Positions 34,504 to 46,570 of a stretch of 64,000 nucleotides of DNA are shown here, piece by piece. Numbering within the stretch: position 1 is the stretch's first letter; every line of letters starts with the position of its first letter. The stretch spans positions 11,236,706 through 11,300,705 of the forward strand of contig NC_088655.1 of the NCBI RefSeq assembly GCF_964019385.1, read 5' to 3'. The DNA is from Sycon ciliatum. Lineage: Eukaryota; Porifera; Calcarea; Leucosolenida; Sycettidae. Below the pieces are notes generated by a model. The model was not told the DNA's origin, searched no databases, and worked only from the letters and a program-made list of their open reading frames with translations. The position numbers were made by a program, and so were the translations under genes.

Positions 34504-35714
34504 GACTGTACATGTACATACATGTACATCTACGCAATTATACGTACATGTACATGTACATGTACACACACTCGAGAGGAATCAAAAGCATGTACTGTAC
34601 ATGTACATGTACATATACGTATAATTGCGTTGATGGGTGTGCAGGTAAGATACTTGACTACGGAAATTTGCCTCAACCGTCGATCACCTCAAAATGACTA
34701 TCTGACTATAATAATACATATGCATGGATAATTTTATACAATGTACATGTACATGTACATTTTACATGCAAGAAACTCGTTGAGATGCACTTGGTAATAC
34801 GCATGGGCGGGTAATGCTAGTTATTTGCAGCGATAATGCTAAAGGGAATGCTCAAAATAATTATGAGGATACAATGCCACTTATAATGCTCAAACTATTC
34901 CATAATGCCAGTTTGAAACTTTGAAAAGTCGATTTAAGAAGGCCGTCTTGGATCAAGGCCAAACCGTAGAAGAAAAAACCTTAAGAGAGCATGTCTGAGA
35001 AAACCAGAACATAATGTGAAATTCGATCTCTCAGATTTCGCTCAAATTTTGCAAGTAGGTTTGCTTTGGGGTGTAGATCGAAATTCCAAAGCCCGCGCAA
35101 AATCTTTTGAAGGGAACCATAAAATTGGCCTACCCCTCAATATTGGCCCAATATTGGCACGATTTATGGGTCTACAAACGAGCTACGGCACAGCGTACAA
35201 GAACAAGCTACGAACAAAACTCCATCAAGCCAACATTACCTAACCTTAGAAGAGTTCTTGGGGCAGCACCACTTAGCCACGCCAGCATCGCAGAAGACGA
35301 GGGCAATCATCCCTTGACGCCACAAATGATCGTCTTGAAAATAGCCAAATTACAAGCGCTGATAAAACAACCAGCTACGTCCTCAATTAGCAAACACTAT
35401 ACACCGGCAGATAGTAGAGCACCTCTTCTAGCACTGGGGACATGTCCCCCATCATCCTTTTTGGGTTTTCTTGAAATAAACAATTTTGAATTTTTCCACT
35501 CGACCATTCTGAAATACGTCCAAACTCATACCTGCGCAGGAAAGCTCGCCCCTCCGCGACGTCTAGTCAGCAATTTCTACTCCAACACCACTCTCAACGC
35601 TGCAGAACAAAATGTATTGTTGAATCTGACAAGGGAAAGTAGCGGTGATCACTTGTCACTCCAAACGACAAGCTTCTCCTTGCGCCACCAACATTTTTCG
35701 GTGCAACAGTTGAT
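34504..35714. other. ACATGTAC runs, unrecognised open frame
   Basis: ACATGTACATGTAC runs occupy 34506-34620. A 205-residue plus-strand frame (35107-35724) has no recognisable domain. Its end runs into the inverted repeat below, so I do not call it a gene. Confidence 0.35.
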
Positions 35715-38421
35715 GCAAAAGTGACTGAATTTTGCGTGTAGTTTTTGGATTTTACTGCAAGAGGAATGATGAAATCACGTGCCTCGTGACGTAAAATAAT
35801 GCTTTCTGGTGCACGACACAATGCACCCGATCACGGTCGTTCTCGAGGCGCTGTTCGAAACGGACCATGAGGGAGGAGGTAAGATGCATTATATTTCTTG
35901 CATGCTCTGCTCAGAACATGCAGAAACTATCGTTATAATGCTAGCAGTACTGCATTGGCAAGAATTCTTTGAGATATTTCCTCTTGAAGTAAGAACAGGG
36001 AGGCATTTTTTCACACTAACCTCGCTCATCCCGAACATGGTTCAACAGGAACTACGGCTAGTTTACATGCTGATGATCCACGTAGATCTGCAACAGCAAG
36101 GAATGGCCGTGGTCCATGCCATCAAGGTCGCTTGGAGTTGACCAGCACACGTCCTACACTGGTTGCATGGGGTATGTGACGCGCCCACATTAGTCTACAG
36201 TCCGAGGTGGTATTTTCTAGAAACTCGTAACCAGTAGGAGCTCACACATTTTTAGAGCTTTTTCTGACTAAGTTGTGGCTGCTGAAGACGATAAAAGTAT
36301 CGGCAAGTCTGTACAGTTGTCCGTTTGTCAGATATGGCGATCTCCCGCTGCATACGGAAATTGTACATGTACTTGAACCCAGATATTCTAGAGTATAGTG
36401 GGTTTCTGCATAGAGAGTCCGTTTTAGACTCCAGTTGGTGGCAGTCAGGGAGGGTACGACTCCCTGGTGGCAATAAAACATCATTCAGCTGAATACATTT
36501 AAAAAAAGCAAAAAAGTTTATGCAAAATTACTAAGGACTTGCAAGCATAACAATTATGAATAATGTAGGTGGACTTGCAAGGTCAGTGCGAGCAACTGTA
36601 CAAACACGATCAAATTGATTTTCATGCGAGTCTGTGGCATGGCTGTCAAACTTTGAGTTGTGTAATGTGGCGCTCAGTCCCTGATACAAATTTAGTGTTG
36701 GTGCTACAAAAAATGAAAAGTACATTGGCTGTCGCAGTGTCATGTACTCAAGCGCAGCAGCAAGTAGAATACAGTAGCAATGACTCTGAGCCGACATAAT
36801 TATAATACAAGTGAAAAGACAACCAAACTATTTACATGTCTGTCTCAAGCGGTGCAGCAGCAAAGAATAGCAAAGAGCGACCAAAATGATATACATTGTA
36901 CAAGTGACACAACCAAATTATTTACATATTCAGCAGTTTGCAAGCTTTGAAGTATTTACATAATTATAGCAAAACAAAAAAGCTCTGTTCATGACGCAGT
37001 AAACACATGCATCAGAGTTTTGCTCGCGATCCACAAGACAGCAGGATGAAGTAGGTCAATACAGCTCTTGGATTTCAGTGTTGATGTCGTCATCATCATT
37101 GCAACAATCACTGCCAGCTCCATAGGAAAAGCCAAGTCAACATGCATATCATCATAATATTATCATCAAACTAAAGTGGAGAAATAATATCAAAATAATA
37201 TCAAAATAAACAATTAAACACAAAAGCAATACAACATTGGTCATATTGTTTTGACCAGGTGGTGATCAGGGAAATCAACTCAAAGTCTTCTCAAAACCAA
37301 TTTGTGAACGATTGAACACAACAGCCTAAACATTGGCGATATTATGTTGAACTGGTAGGTATTGGAGTAAAATACAAAATAAATAGGAATAACACCAAGT
37401 ACATACGGCCAAGGGCAAGTGCTTACTCAGCCTGGCGACACTGCGCAACAAACGAGTTCAACCGGGACCTGTCACTGTATGATGGGCGGTATCCTCTGAA
37501 GCAATTGACGGCCCATCTACATGTAACAAAATGACAATCTGGTGCGCAACAAGCCCATCACCACTGAATAGTTCAGTCCACTGTTCCGCTCCACGAACAT
37601 CGAGGCTAAGGACTTTCGGCACACCTGTTGACGGATCGCCCTGCCGGGATGTCCCCGCCCGCACAAGGCAACAATCTCGGCTCTGTCTCAACTTTCTCTG
37701 TCCCGGCCTCTCGGAGCAGATGCGCGATCAAACCGCGCACCTCATTATGGCGCGCTATCATATATATATATAGCCACCAGTTGTGTGGGTGAGCGCATTC
37801 TGTGCGCTGAGTTCTACACGGCAAACACATGTATCCGGAAGGCCCACCGAACGGCGGCCGTATCGAATGCAGAGTGCATCCCTGAAGTAAGTCTTCTTCG
37901 GAACTGTTCCGCCCTGGAACCTGGGCACTACGGTAAGCCAAGATGAGAGTCCCTTATCATCTCGGACCTCAACCAGAAGCTGCTCCTCCGGGTTTAGACT
38001 CGCCTTAATCTTCCGGTGGCAGCCATATTGTCCGTACTTAAGCTGACCGTGCTAATCGCGCAAGTAGTTGTCGAGTGGCGCCAATGGCAGATATCTTACG
38101 TCATGAACAACGTGATTTGACACTACTCGCCCTTGTCTCTGTGCTGCATGTTGAGGGAAAGTCCCGGTTGGAAGGCCTACAACAGTCAACACGACATGCG
38201 TGCTCTGAGCTGGACATCAAGATTCAAGATGCACTTGATCCGATCTAGATCAACGGGCGATACATGTATGTGCTGGTGCGCTTGATCACAGGTGACTCGG
38301 AACAACTGCTGAACCGTGATCTGCGAGACATGGCATTCTTGTGTCACGAGGCACGTGACTTCATCATTCCTCTTGCAGTAAAATCCAAAAACACTACACG
38401 CAAAAAATCAGTCACTTTTGC
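35715..38421. repeat. Inverted repeat pair, about 77-bp arms, 2.55 kb apart
   Basis: GCAAAAGTGACTGAATTTTG at 35715 and onward through GCACGTGATTTCATCATTCC-type sequence (plus strand reads the reverse) recurs as reverse complement at 38343-38421, with few differences. Between the arms are a decayed retroelement ORF and no transposase. This could be the ends of a composite element or an inverted duplication. Confidence 0.7.
37460..38045 (-). pseudogene. Decayed retroelement-type ORF (SSWLT...FRDALC.RYG family)
   Basis: The minus strand from 38040 reads LLVEVRDDKGLSSWLTVVP, then YFRDALCIRYGRRSVGLPD, TCVCRVELSAQNALTHTTGG and, after a TA run (37759-37772), RHNEVRGLIAHLLREAG. From memory, this series (SSWLT, FRDALCLRYG, C-x-C, HNEIRD) occurs in repeated transposon-encoded proteins of cnidarians, sponges and other invertebrates, usually downstream of a reverse transcriptase. 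A stop lies upstream, the TA run adds stops, and a frame change follows near 37.69 kb, so it is not functional. The flanking plus-strand fragment beginning at 38083 (MADILRHEQRDL) is unrecognised. Confidence 0.55.
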
Positions 38422-38429
38422 AAACGTCT

Positions 38430-39159
38430 AACTAAGGACCACGAGCCATTGACTAAAGACGGCTTTTTCTGGGCTCAAGGGGTACCGGGTGGTCGTTAGT
38501 CGCAGGTTTCACTGTAGACTATAATAATATTATCAGTTAGGCCGAGAGTCGATTGCCTCATCGAATGTAGATCGATTGTGGTTCGGTGCACTCAAGGAAC
38601 AATGAATCTATACAATGTGAGTGGCGTGCGCAAGGTAGCCCAGGAATGCTGCAAGTACAGCCAGTGGCATTGACAGTTTCCTGAATTGTGAGTGACAAAG
38701 GTCGGGTATTGATTCGCATCTCTTGCTGCCTAGGAAATAATTTAATTCCACGTCTGTATCAGTGTTTGCTGGGAAAAGTGCTAGTGATTAATTTTCAAAC
38801 TCGAAGCCCGCGTGTAGATTTGAGATGGCCAGCTCGCCAACCTGGGCTGAAGTGCAGAGCAGCAGGAAAGAAGGCACCTCAGGATGCTGACCACTACCGG
38901 CCTGTGGGGACATACATAGATTATACATGTACATGACATGTATCGCAGGCCTATGTACAGATGTTAGTAGTAATAGTAAGGCTGTGACACGGACTAACGC
39001 AACAAAAAGCTGCAATGCGGTGTGGCGTAGCATGCTTTCCAATGCACTAATCAATGAATGTAAAGTTCACGATGTCATTGCTTCCAGTATGCCGGTGCAG
39101 GTTTTTTGGCGATGTAAAGGTTCTGCCTAAGTACTGAGTGGGCAACAGAATGAACAATG
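38430..39159. other. No gene recognised
   Basis: Upstream of the duplicated promoter block of copy 2. Nothing is supported. Confidence 0.35.
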
Positions 39160-39723
39160 GCGGTGTTCGTAGACTTTTCGATGTAATGCGAGCAACTAAC
39201 CTCAAAACATGTACAATCATGTACATGTACATAGCAGACTCAGCGGAGGACGTTCAGGTTGGTTGTCACTCTGAGTTTCATGCAGTTAGGCAATCATCAA
39301 ACAACTGATACTCGGGTCTACCCAACAGTATGCTTACAAACGCATAGGACCACAAGCGTAAACAAATTTAGCGCTAAATCTGGTGTAAGGTATGGCTAGA
39401 AAGCTGGCGCGGGCCAAGGCGCGACAGTAGAAGGTCTAGGAGGGTGGCGAGCACCAGGCATGTACTGTGCCTTGCGTTGAGGTATAAAAATGTGACCACT
39501 GGTCAGATACCCTATCATAATCTCTGTAATAACTTGGTAATAACTGCTGCTGTGCCTGAAGTGCTGGTGCGTTGAAGAGCATAGTCAGATACGTCTCCAA
39601 ACCTTACATTCAACCTAACTGTGTTCGTTACCGACCGGATTTATTACAACGTAGGTTGGATGTTAACCGGGCTTCACAGACAAGTTTAGATCATCTGTAG
39701 TTTTAGTAACAAAGCAGTTGAAG
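39160..39723 (+). promoter_or_regulatory. Promoter and 5' UTR block of claudin-like copy 2
   Basis: This block is nearly the same as 46010-46570 before copy 3. It contains TATAAAA at 39483-39489 in a GC-rich setting (CTTGCGTTGAGGTATAAAAATG), with transcription expected about 30 bases downstream. The 5' UTR ends ACAAAGCAGTTGAAG before the ATG. Conservation of the block between paralogs, interrupted only by small differences, supports function or recent duplication. Confidence 0.6.
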
Positions 39724-41979
39724 ATGGCGAAGCTAGGTATACCGCTGCTGATAGTTGCTGTCGTTACGCTGGCGCTAATGATCACGGCTCACGGTAAGTG
39801 AATAGGCAGGCACCGGCGGATTATGCTGGCAGAAAAATTGGCAGAATTCGGTACTTTCTCTGGTTAGTTCCATGCATGTTTGGTATGTGGATAAATAAAT
39901 GGAGCAGAATTCGAGGAAGTGCCGGCCAAAAGGTTTGTATGGTTCTGCCAATTTCACTGCTTATCGACCAGAATCTGCCTTTTCGAGTATTATCCGCAAA
40001 TCCCTAACCGTAGGGCGACTTTCTTACTTGTAACTGGTACGGTAATGGCACCGAATGTACATGTAGTTCTGTGAGTTACGAAGTCTGAAGAAAATGTTGA
40101 ATGGTCTCTGCAGGTATGACGACTACACCATAACTCAGAGGTTACAGCATCGCTAGCTACAAGCGAGGGTCCCTGGTTTGGGTCCTGGTGGTGACAGGCA
40201 ATTTCTTCTTCAGACTTTTCCCGTATGTGTACTTCCCTCAAACCAGAAAATAATTGCATAGCGGGTGATGTGAGTTTTCGCCATCGGAGACGCCATGTGC
40301 AGAGTTGCACACTCTTGGGGCCTTATAAAACTCTTGATTACTAGATTGCCGATTGGTTTGACGTACATGTACTTTAAGAATACAAGCAGTGGCCGATGGG
40401 AGAGAATCCGTACATTACTAATTTTTATGGAAATCTATACTATCCTGTCACTCTGGCCTGTATCGCGTCTCCTTTCGTCAACATTAATTTTTAATCCAGT
40501 TGTACCGGAGTGGTTTGTCCTGGACGTGAACTTCCCGGAACTCGATTTCGCCATGCGGGTGGACACTGGACTGTGGAGACAATGCCGGATGAGGAGTGGA
40601 ATAAATGTAACGACTTGTATAAACTACATTTCGGACCGTGGAATCGAAAAATTGTCAAGTGAGTGAAGATCTTCTAGAAATGAAGGGTAACATTGTAATA
40701 ATTTTACATCTCTTTCCTGTATGTAATGATGGCTGAATGCGGTACGGCGTAAAGTCCTAACCTTGAGGTGCTCCTGGCTTGCGCGAGTGTTGTCAATCGC
40801 CAATATATTGCCTGGCTTATATTTAATACGTGCACGGCCATGGCAACTCACTAGTTGTAGAGATTGTGTTCGCATACATGTACATGTACATGTGCATGAC
40901 GTACATGTATGCATGGAGGTGTACATGCACTTGGGAATCAACGGATTTGTGCAATGCACTTGATTTGGTTCTGAACTTCGGTGCTTGGCCTAGTCCCGAT
41001 TGCATCATAATTATTGCAAGGGCAGTTTTCGCTTTGCTCTCTTTCCAATAAATACCGGCATCCAGTTCGAGAATGTATGCCTAGACTATAAGGGTGATTC
41101 GACAATCTTTGCTGTGCATGTGGAAATTCTCACCGATGAGTAGCAATATGCAGTCAATTGCCATGTACTTACTTCAAGTTGTCAATGTTTTCTGAATTCA
41201 TTGTAGACACTTTGCGCTCCGCTATGGCGTTTGGCCTTCTTGCCACGATCCTTGCTGGCTGGGGCCTTATCCTGTCCATCGCAATGGAGATGAAAGGCAC
41301 TCTTCGGACAGCACTGGCACTGGCACTAGGTCCTCGCATACTCTTTGCTGTGTCGGGTAAGCCTCAAACTACATGTACATATACATGTACATGAACATGT
41401 ACCGGTATCAGCATACATGTACATGTACTTAGCCATGATCTTCTGGCTATATAAAAGTCCACCCATAGTGTTATCACGCGTGGCTCCGTACACGAAAGAG
41501 CGTAAGGCGCACTAATGAGGTGAGGATCACAGGCATTCTTCGTTTGGAAAACACTGTAGTCATCTGTCCTATTCCCTAAAAAATCCCCTTAATGCCCAAA
41601 TTCTCTAGGGCATGCAGTAAACAATATGTCCCATAGATGATGCTCAGATATAAACTCAGCAAACCTTTAATCACGATATGAATTAGTAGTGAGACATACT
41701 GTCTCGCGCTGTGAATGGACTCATCCCACAACAAAGGTCACCATTCTCTTTCATTGTGTTTGAATGTCTTGCCCAGGACTATTCATGATTGTATCTGCCA
41801 GCACCTTTATCGGGTTTGTCAAGCAGCAGGAATTTGACAAACTTCCCTTTACGAAGTACGGTGCGTCCTTCATCATCGCTTGGGTGACGGTCGCAACATC
41901 CCTGGCATCCGCGCTCCTCGCTCATCTGCACCACTCCAAGCAGCAGGCGCCTGCGGATGGACTGGCACAACAAATCTGA
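39724..41979 (+). CDS. Claudin/PMP22-superfamily four-TM protein, copy 2
   Basis: Exons 39724-39793, 40500-40658, 41207-41356 and 41777-41979 have GT-AG borders in phase 1 and give 193 residues. Segment 1 is GIPLLIVAVVTLALMIT. Loop 1 has W28, G47-L48-W49, C52 and C63. In classical claudins the same residues sit at W30, G49-L50-W51, C54 and C64, so spacing is almost identical. N59-V-T61 is a possible glycosylation site. Segment 2 is led by LRSAMAFGLLATILAG, with the arginine found in claudins. Segment 3 spans the exon 3/4 border (ILFAVSGLFMIVSASTFIGF). A short second loop (KQQEFDKLPFTKYG) leads to segment 4 (ASFIIAWVTVATSLASALLAH). The tail ends LAQQI without a clear PDZ motif. Intron 1 holds a MITE and a tRNA-containing repeat. 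Confidence 0.88.
39808..40006. mobile_element. MITE family A copy in intron 1 of copy 2
   Basis: It starts AGGCACCGGCGGATTATGC, 15 bases after the exon 1 donor. The same insertion at the same place is present in copies 3 and 4. Confidence 0.85.
40075..40252 (+). mobile_element. tRNA-containing inverted-repeat element in intron 1 of copy 2
   Basis: AAGTCTGAAGAAAATG (40081) and CTTCTTCAGACTT (40205-40217) form the arms. The core 40131-40197 has an A box (TAACTCAGAGGTTACAGC) and a degenerate B box (GGTTTGGGTCC). It is the same family as the 281-bp tandem at 2.6-3.6 kb. Confidence 0.8.
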
Positions 41980-43034
41980 ACATATGAAGTTCATCCACCG
42001 TCCGTAGAGGGCTCAATTTGCCCAAGGAAAAGAGAGCCAATTTTCGTCTGAGGGTCGATTAAGTTCGTGAAACTCAGAGTTACGAAACCACAACTGTTCG
42101 TTCTTCTGTCTGTGCAAATCTGAGCATGCAGTGCAACTTATATTTCGTGCAACCTATTGGGGACTCCTTGACATGCTTTCTTGCTAAGCAAGTTAAATTG
42201 ACCAACAGAGTGCGTTACGCAGTACTAAGCGACCTCCACAATATTCTTGATTTGTTTATTCTCCATCATATTACAGATCAGATACATGTACACTCATCTA
42301 CATGTACATACAGTGAAAATGACAGTGACACTCACTCCGTACGTACTCTGCGAATACATACTATTTAGTCTGTCTCGACACGAAAGCTTGCCGCCGCAGT
42401 ACGCTCTTATTGATCAATGCCACATGATTTTGGTTGAGATTGGGATCACGTTTCAATTGTACATTGTATGCTATGAGAATACTGATTAAACCTTCCTGCC
42501 GCACATGCATATTCATGTTCATGTACATGTATGGGTGCATTGTATCGACAGTTAAGTTGGACAGTGCATAGTGTTATTGGCTATACATGTACTCCCATTG
42601 TAAACTATCACAGTATAGGAAGACTAGCGCGTCATTTCAAGTCTTTTTTAAATACTTTTAGAAATGCGAGATAATAGTGATAATACAAACATTGTATCTG
42701 CACGTGCACTTGTGCATGTACGTCGAAGTGCATGTACAATGCTTGGATGCACCCGGCGTGTTGAGAGTGCTCGCAGAGGCAGAGTGTATGATTATTATTG
42801 ATGCCTGATACAAATTAGCACCTCGCTCTGTATAATATACATGTACATGTAGCTGCATGAGCTCCGTGGAATACCGAACATTCACACACCTCTGCCCCTT
42901 TCTCAGACTCCTTCCGTACTAGTAAATTCTAATGGATATCTAGTTCGGAGCTAAAGGATACATACCAATGAAACTGAAGTTAAGTAATAGAACGGTGTTA
43001 GAAATGCCACATGAAATCATGATGCAAGTGCAAT
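41980..43034. other. 3' flank of copy 2, homologous to that of copy 3
   Basis: Blocks here match 48804-50190 after copy 3. The copy 3 version has extra insertions. No other gene is seen. Confidence 0.5.
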
Positions 43035-43145
43035 AAAACCACTAGAGGAAACGCGAAAAGGTAACAAGATTACGTAACCAAAGGTGAGAAGGCACTGAAC
43101 GAAGTGTCCCTGTGTCAACCTACGAATACAACCTAAGTGCAACAT
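43035..43145. repeat. Half copy of the 5.7-kb hairpin element
   Basis: GAGGAAACGCGAAAAGGTAAC through AAGGCACTGAACGAAGTG and CCTACGAATACAACCT is the reverse complement of 5780-5846 plus one arm. The second arm is missing. Confidence 0.75.
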
Positions 43146-43689
43146 CTGATTGTCACCTGGTGAATGAGCTCAGTGGAATGATACTTCCCATCGCTTGGTG
43201 TACACTAGCTATACATGTATTATCTTTTTTTATTTTGATGAAAGAACAAGAATAACATCAAGAGAACTTAGGGGACTACAAAAAGCGGGTAGATGCTACT
43301 GAGCTGTGCCAGTGAGGTGAAGTGCGCTCCCCCGACCAATGGTCTTGGGATCAAGGCGCACATCACGCACCATAGGGGAAAGGGAGAGAAGAAAGACTGT
43401 GTGAGAAGAGTTAGAACCGGAGAGCCAAACAATAATGGAGCGAGAGAGAAAGAGAGGAGCAGATGGGGGGGGGGCGAGTAAGGGAGGGTGAGTGAGTGAG
43501 CGCCAGATTAGTTCAGGAAATTATGGCGATGGACCAACAGCTGCGTTGCTTTCAGTGGGGGGGGGGGCAAAACGCAGATGTTAGATCGGAGCTGCTGCCA
43601 GGAAGAGTAGTGAGCAGGCACTGGATCAACGAGAAAGGGGCCACGATATGCAGCAAAAAGGAAAGAAGAGAAGAATGAAACATTAACGC
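43146..43689. other. No gene recognised; G runs
   Basis: Purine-rich stretch with G8-G10 runs at 43466-43473 and 43557-43567. Nothing coding is supported. Confidence 0.4.
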
Positions 43690-45030
43690 AAAACATTCTG
43701 CACTGAGGTGTCTCGAGAGCTCGGGGGAGCAAGGTACAGTTCAGTGGGGTGAAGACAAGGTGATCGTTGTGGGACTGGAGAATGGAACATCATCAAATTT
43801 AGCCATGGAATGCTGTCGCCCACAACCAGTCCTGCTGACAAATGCGAGACTTGAAGGCCTGCATTCCCTTCGATGCAGGAGGTTCCGGATGACTTGCTCA
43901 GGAATGTCGTTCCATGCCGCAATGAGGGTGTAGGGGTATGACCTCAGTAGGTAGTTCGGTGCTGCCCGAGCAAGTGGCCATTGCAACTGGAAAGGGTTGC
44001 GAGAGAAGCTAGTTGTCGGCTGGTTCTAGGAGTAGGTGCAGGCGCCGACGGTGGCGGGAGGAAGGCTGTCAGCTGGGGTGGGCTCTTAATGTAGTGCAAC
44101 TTGTACATCATATGCAAGCCATGAGTCAGCCCTTCTGAGTTACAGGCTCTGAAGGATCGTGCCAGGTCCGATGATTCGCATTGCCTTCTCCTGCACCCTG
44201 TCATAGCGTGCTAGGTGGAATTTGGGCTGCACACATGGTGGCTAGTGGAGCGTACTCCAGGATGAGCCGAATGAACCTCTTATACACGGCAATGCGGCCC
44301 TCATGACCCAGAAGCCAAGCAGCACGGCGCAAGAATCCCAGGCGCTGGCTGGCCTTGACAGCGACAGCATGGATATGGCGCTGGAACACAAGCTTAGAGT
44401 CGAATGTGACTCCAAGCAGCTTTAGGTTGTCCGAGTACGGAATAATCTCGCCGGCAAAGGTGTTTGGTGGAAAGTCAGACCTTCGAGCATTGCAGAAAAT
44501 TAGGCGCTGGCTCTTGGTGGGCTCGACCTGGATCTTCCATTGCTGGCCCCATGCGGCATGATTGCTGAGGGTTATCTGTAAGGATGCTGTCTTCTCCATG
44601 AGGTTTTCGTTTGGTCTGATCAGACTGTACACGGTAGTGTCATCGGCGAAAGAGCTGAGCTTTACTCCATTCGAGAGGCATTGGTCGATATCGGCAGCAA
44701 ACAATATGAAGAGTGTGGGCGCAGGACGCTGCCTAGGGGAATTCCGGCAGTGATGGGGTACTTCTTGGAAGCGTGGCCTCCAGTTACCACCTTTTGGCAG
44801 CGGTTACTCAGGTATTCGCGTAGCCAAGAGAGAAGAGGTCCGCCGATGCCTACTCGCTCTGCTTTGATGAGAAGGCCGAGGTGAGAGACGCGGTCAAACG
44901 CACCGGCAATATCAATTGCTACTACTGGGACACAGCCCCCCTCAGCTACAATCTTCACCCATTCGCCCTGGAGTGCTGTGAGGAGGTCAGCTGTGCCTCG
45001 TCCGCGTCTAAAACCAAACTGACACTATAC
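43690..45030 (-). mobile_element. LINE fragment, reverse transcriptase to 3' end
   Basis: The minus strand reads QFGFRRGRGTADLL, then PVVAIDIAGAFDRVSH, AGIPLGSVL, LSSFADDTTVYSL (catalytic FADD), LKLLGVTFDSKLVFQRH, RLGFLRRAAWLLG and finally RSYPYTLIAAWNDIPEQVI. A frameshift near 44.69 kb breaks the frame and the 5' half is missing. The FDSKLVF/IHAVAVKASQRLGFLRR region matches the fragment at 59.3-59.8 kb, so both belong to one LINE family, different from the 31-34 kb element. Confidence 0.85.
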
Positions 45031-45339
45031 TTCCTCCGCCCAACCGCAATTGCCGCCTAGCTTACTATCCACTGATGTGCATACATGTACATTTACGTGT
45101 CTCGGAGAACACGCTGAGCAGCTAGGACGACTGGCTTTGCACTCTAGCTCAGGCGCAGAGCCACAATAGGGCTTGAAAGTGCAACGTCGCAGCATAGCAA
45201 GAATTTGAAAATTTAAAAAAAACTAGATCCACATGGATCCAGTTTTTCTATGGATCCAAACACATTTCAAGCGGTCTTACTCACAGCAAGGTGATATAAG
45301 GGTTTCGATATTGTACATGTACATGTACATGTACGTGTA
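45031..45339. other. Unclassified repeat
   Basis: CACATTTCAAGCGGTCTTACTC at 45262 recurs at 52507, so this is part of the repeated upstream unit. No gene is seen. Confidence 0.5.
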
Positions 45340-46009
45340 CATGAAAGTGTAAGGCGACCGCCCCGTCTACAGCTGCTTAGTGTCTAGCCTGGCAGGGAAC
45401 TGGAAGTCTATGTGTCCTAAGAAGGCACCGGCGGATTATGCCGGCAGAAAAATTGGCGGAATTCGGTACTTTTTCTGGTAAGTTTCATGCATGTTTGGTA
45501 TGTGGATAACGAAATGGAGCAGAATTCGCGGAATTGCCCGTCATAAGGTTTGTATGGTTCTGCAAGTTTCACTGCTTTTTGCTACCTTTGCGAGCATAAG
45601 CCGCCGGTCCCTAGACTCCTAAGTCACTTCGCAAGAGAGGCTTTGTGCACTCACAAAAGGCGTCCTCTTGGTTACATGTATGCCACTTCTGAAGGGAATG
45701 TAGTTCTTTTGAATCATTTGCATCGGCTCGAAGGCTACATCTGCAAGACTATTAGATTACATCAGATTAAGGACACTCTTAGGAATGAGCCTAGATTCTA
45801 CAAATGATTGGCGGAAAATTTAATTTAGAAAAAGGTTTAATAATAAAATTCTTGAAAGGAAAAGGACATATGGAAGTATTGGCTCAATACCCGAGTCTCT
45901 AATAAAAAGTTAAAAGGTTTATTACGGGTTGGGAGGATATGGACATAAAATCCGTACAGCAGTTGCAGTTGGAAGCTTTTTATTATCATTGCAAACTGCA
46001 TGTTTGGCG
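45340..46009. repeat. Upstream segment of the repeating unit before copy 3
   Basis: It aligns by eye with 52955-53345: GCAGGGAACTGGAAGTC, CACTTCGCAAGAGAGGC, GGCGTCCTCTTGG and CATTTGCATCGGCTCGAAGG appear in the same order. The copy here contains a MITE absent from the other. Confidence 0.8.
45423..45613. mobile_element. MITE family A copy with a matching empty site in the window
   Basis: TCCTAAG lies on both sides. At the homologous position 53034-53040 a single TCCTAAG leads straight into TCACTTCGCAAGAG. That is the pre-insertion site and confirms transposition. Confidence 0.85.
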
Positions 46010-46570
46010 GTGTTCGTCGACTGTTCGATGTAATGCGAGCAACTAACCTCAAAACATGTATATGTACATGTACATGTACATGTACATAGCAGATTCCGCG
46101 GAGGACGTTCAGGTTGTTTGTCACTCTGAGTTTCATGCAGTTAGGCAATCATCAGACAACTGATACTCGGATCTACCCAACAGTATGCTTACAGGGCCAC
46201 AAGTATAAACAAATGTAGCGCTAAATCTGGTGTAAGGTATGGCTAGAAAGCTGGCGCGGGCCAAGGCGCGACAGTAGAAGTGCTAGGAGGGTGGCGGGCA
46301 CCAGGCATGTACTGTGCCTTGCGTTGAGGTATAAAAATGCGACCACTGGTCAGATACCCTATCATAATCTCTGTAATAACTTGGTAATAACTGCTGCTGT
46401 GCCTGAAGTGCTGGTGCGTTGAAGAGCATAGTCGGATACGTCTCCAAACCTTACATTCAACCTAACTGTGTTCGTTTCTATCCGGATTTATTACAACGTA
46501 GGTTGGATTTTCACCGAGCTTCACAGACAAGTTACGATCATCTGTAGTTTTAGTAACAAAGCAGTTGAAG
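46010..46570 (+). promoter_or_regulatory. Promoter and 5' UTR block of claudin-like copy 3
   Basis: Near copy of 39160-39723. TATAAAA is at 46330-46336, about 240 bases before the ATG. It differs mostly by small substitutions, for example a longer ACATGTAC run near 46055-46090. Confidence 0.6.

Noticed and set aside
35107..35724. 205-residue plus-strand ORF
   Set aside because: No recognised motif, and it runs into an inverted repeat; not enough support for a gene.
37759..37772. TA run as a promoter TATA element
   Set aside because: It interrupts a decayed ORF and is a microsatellite insertion.
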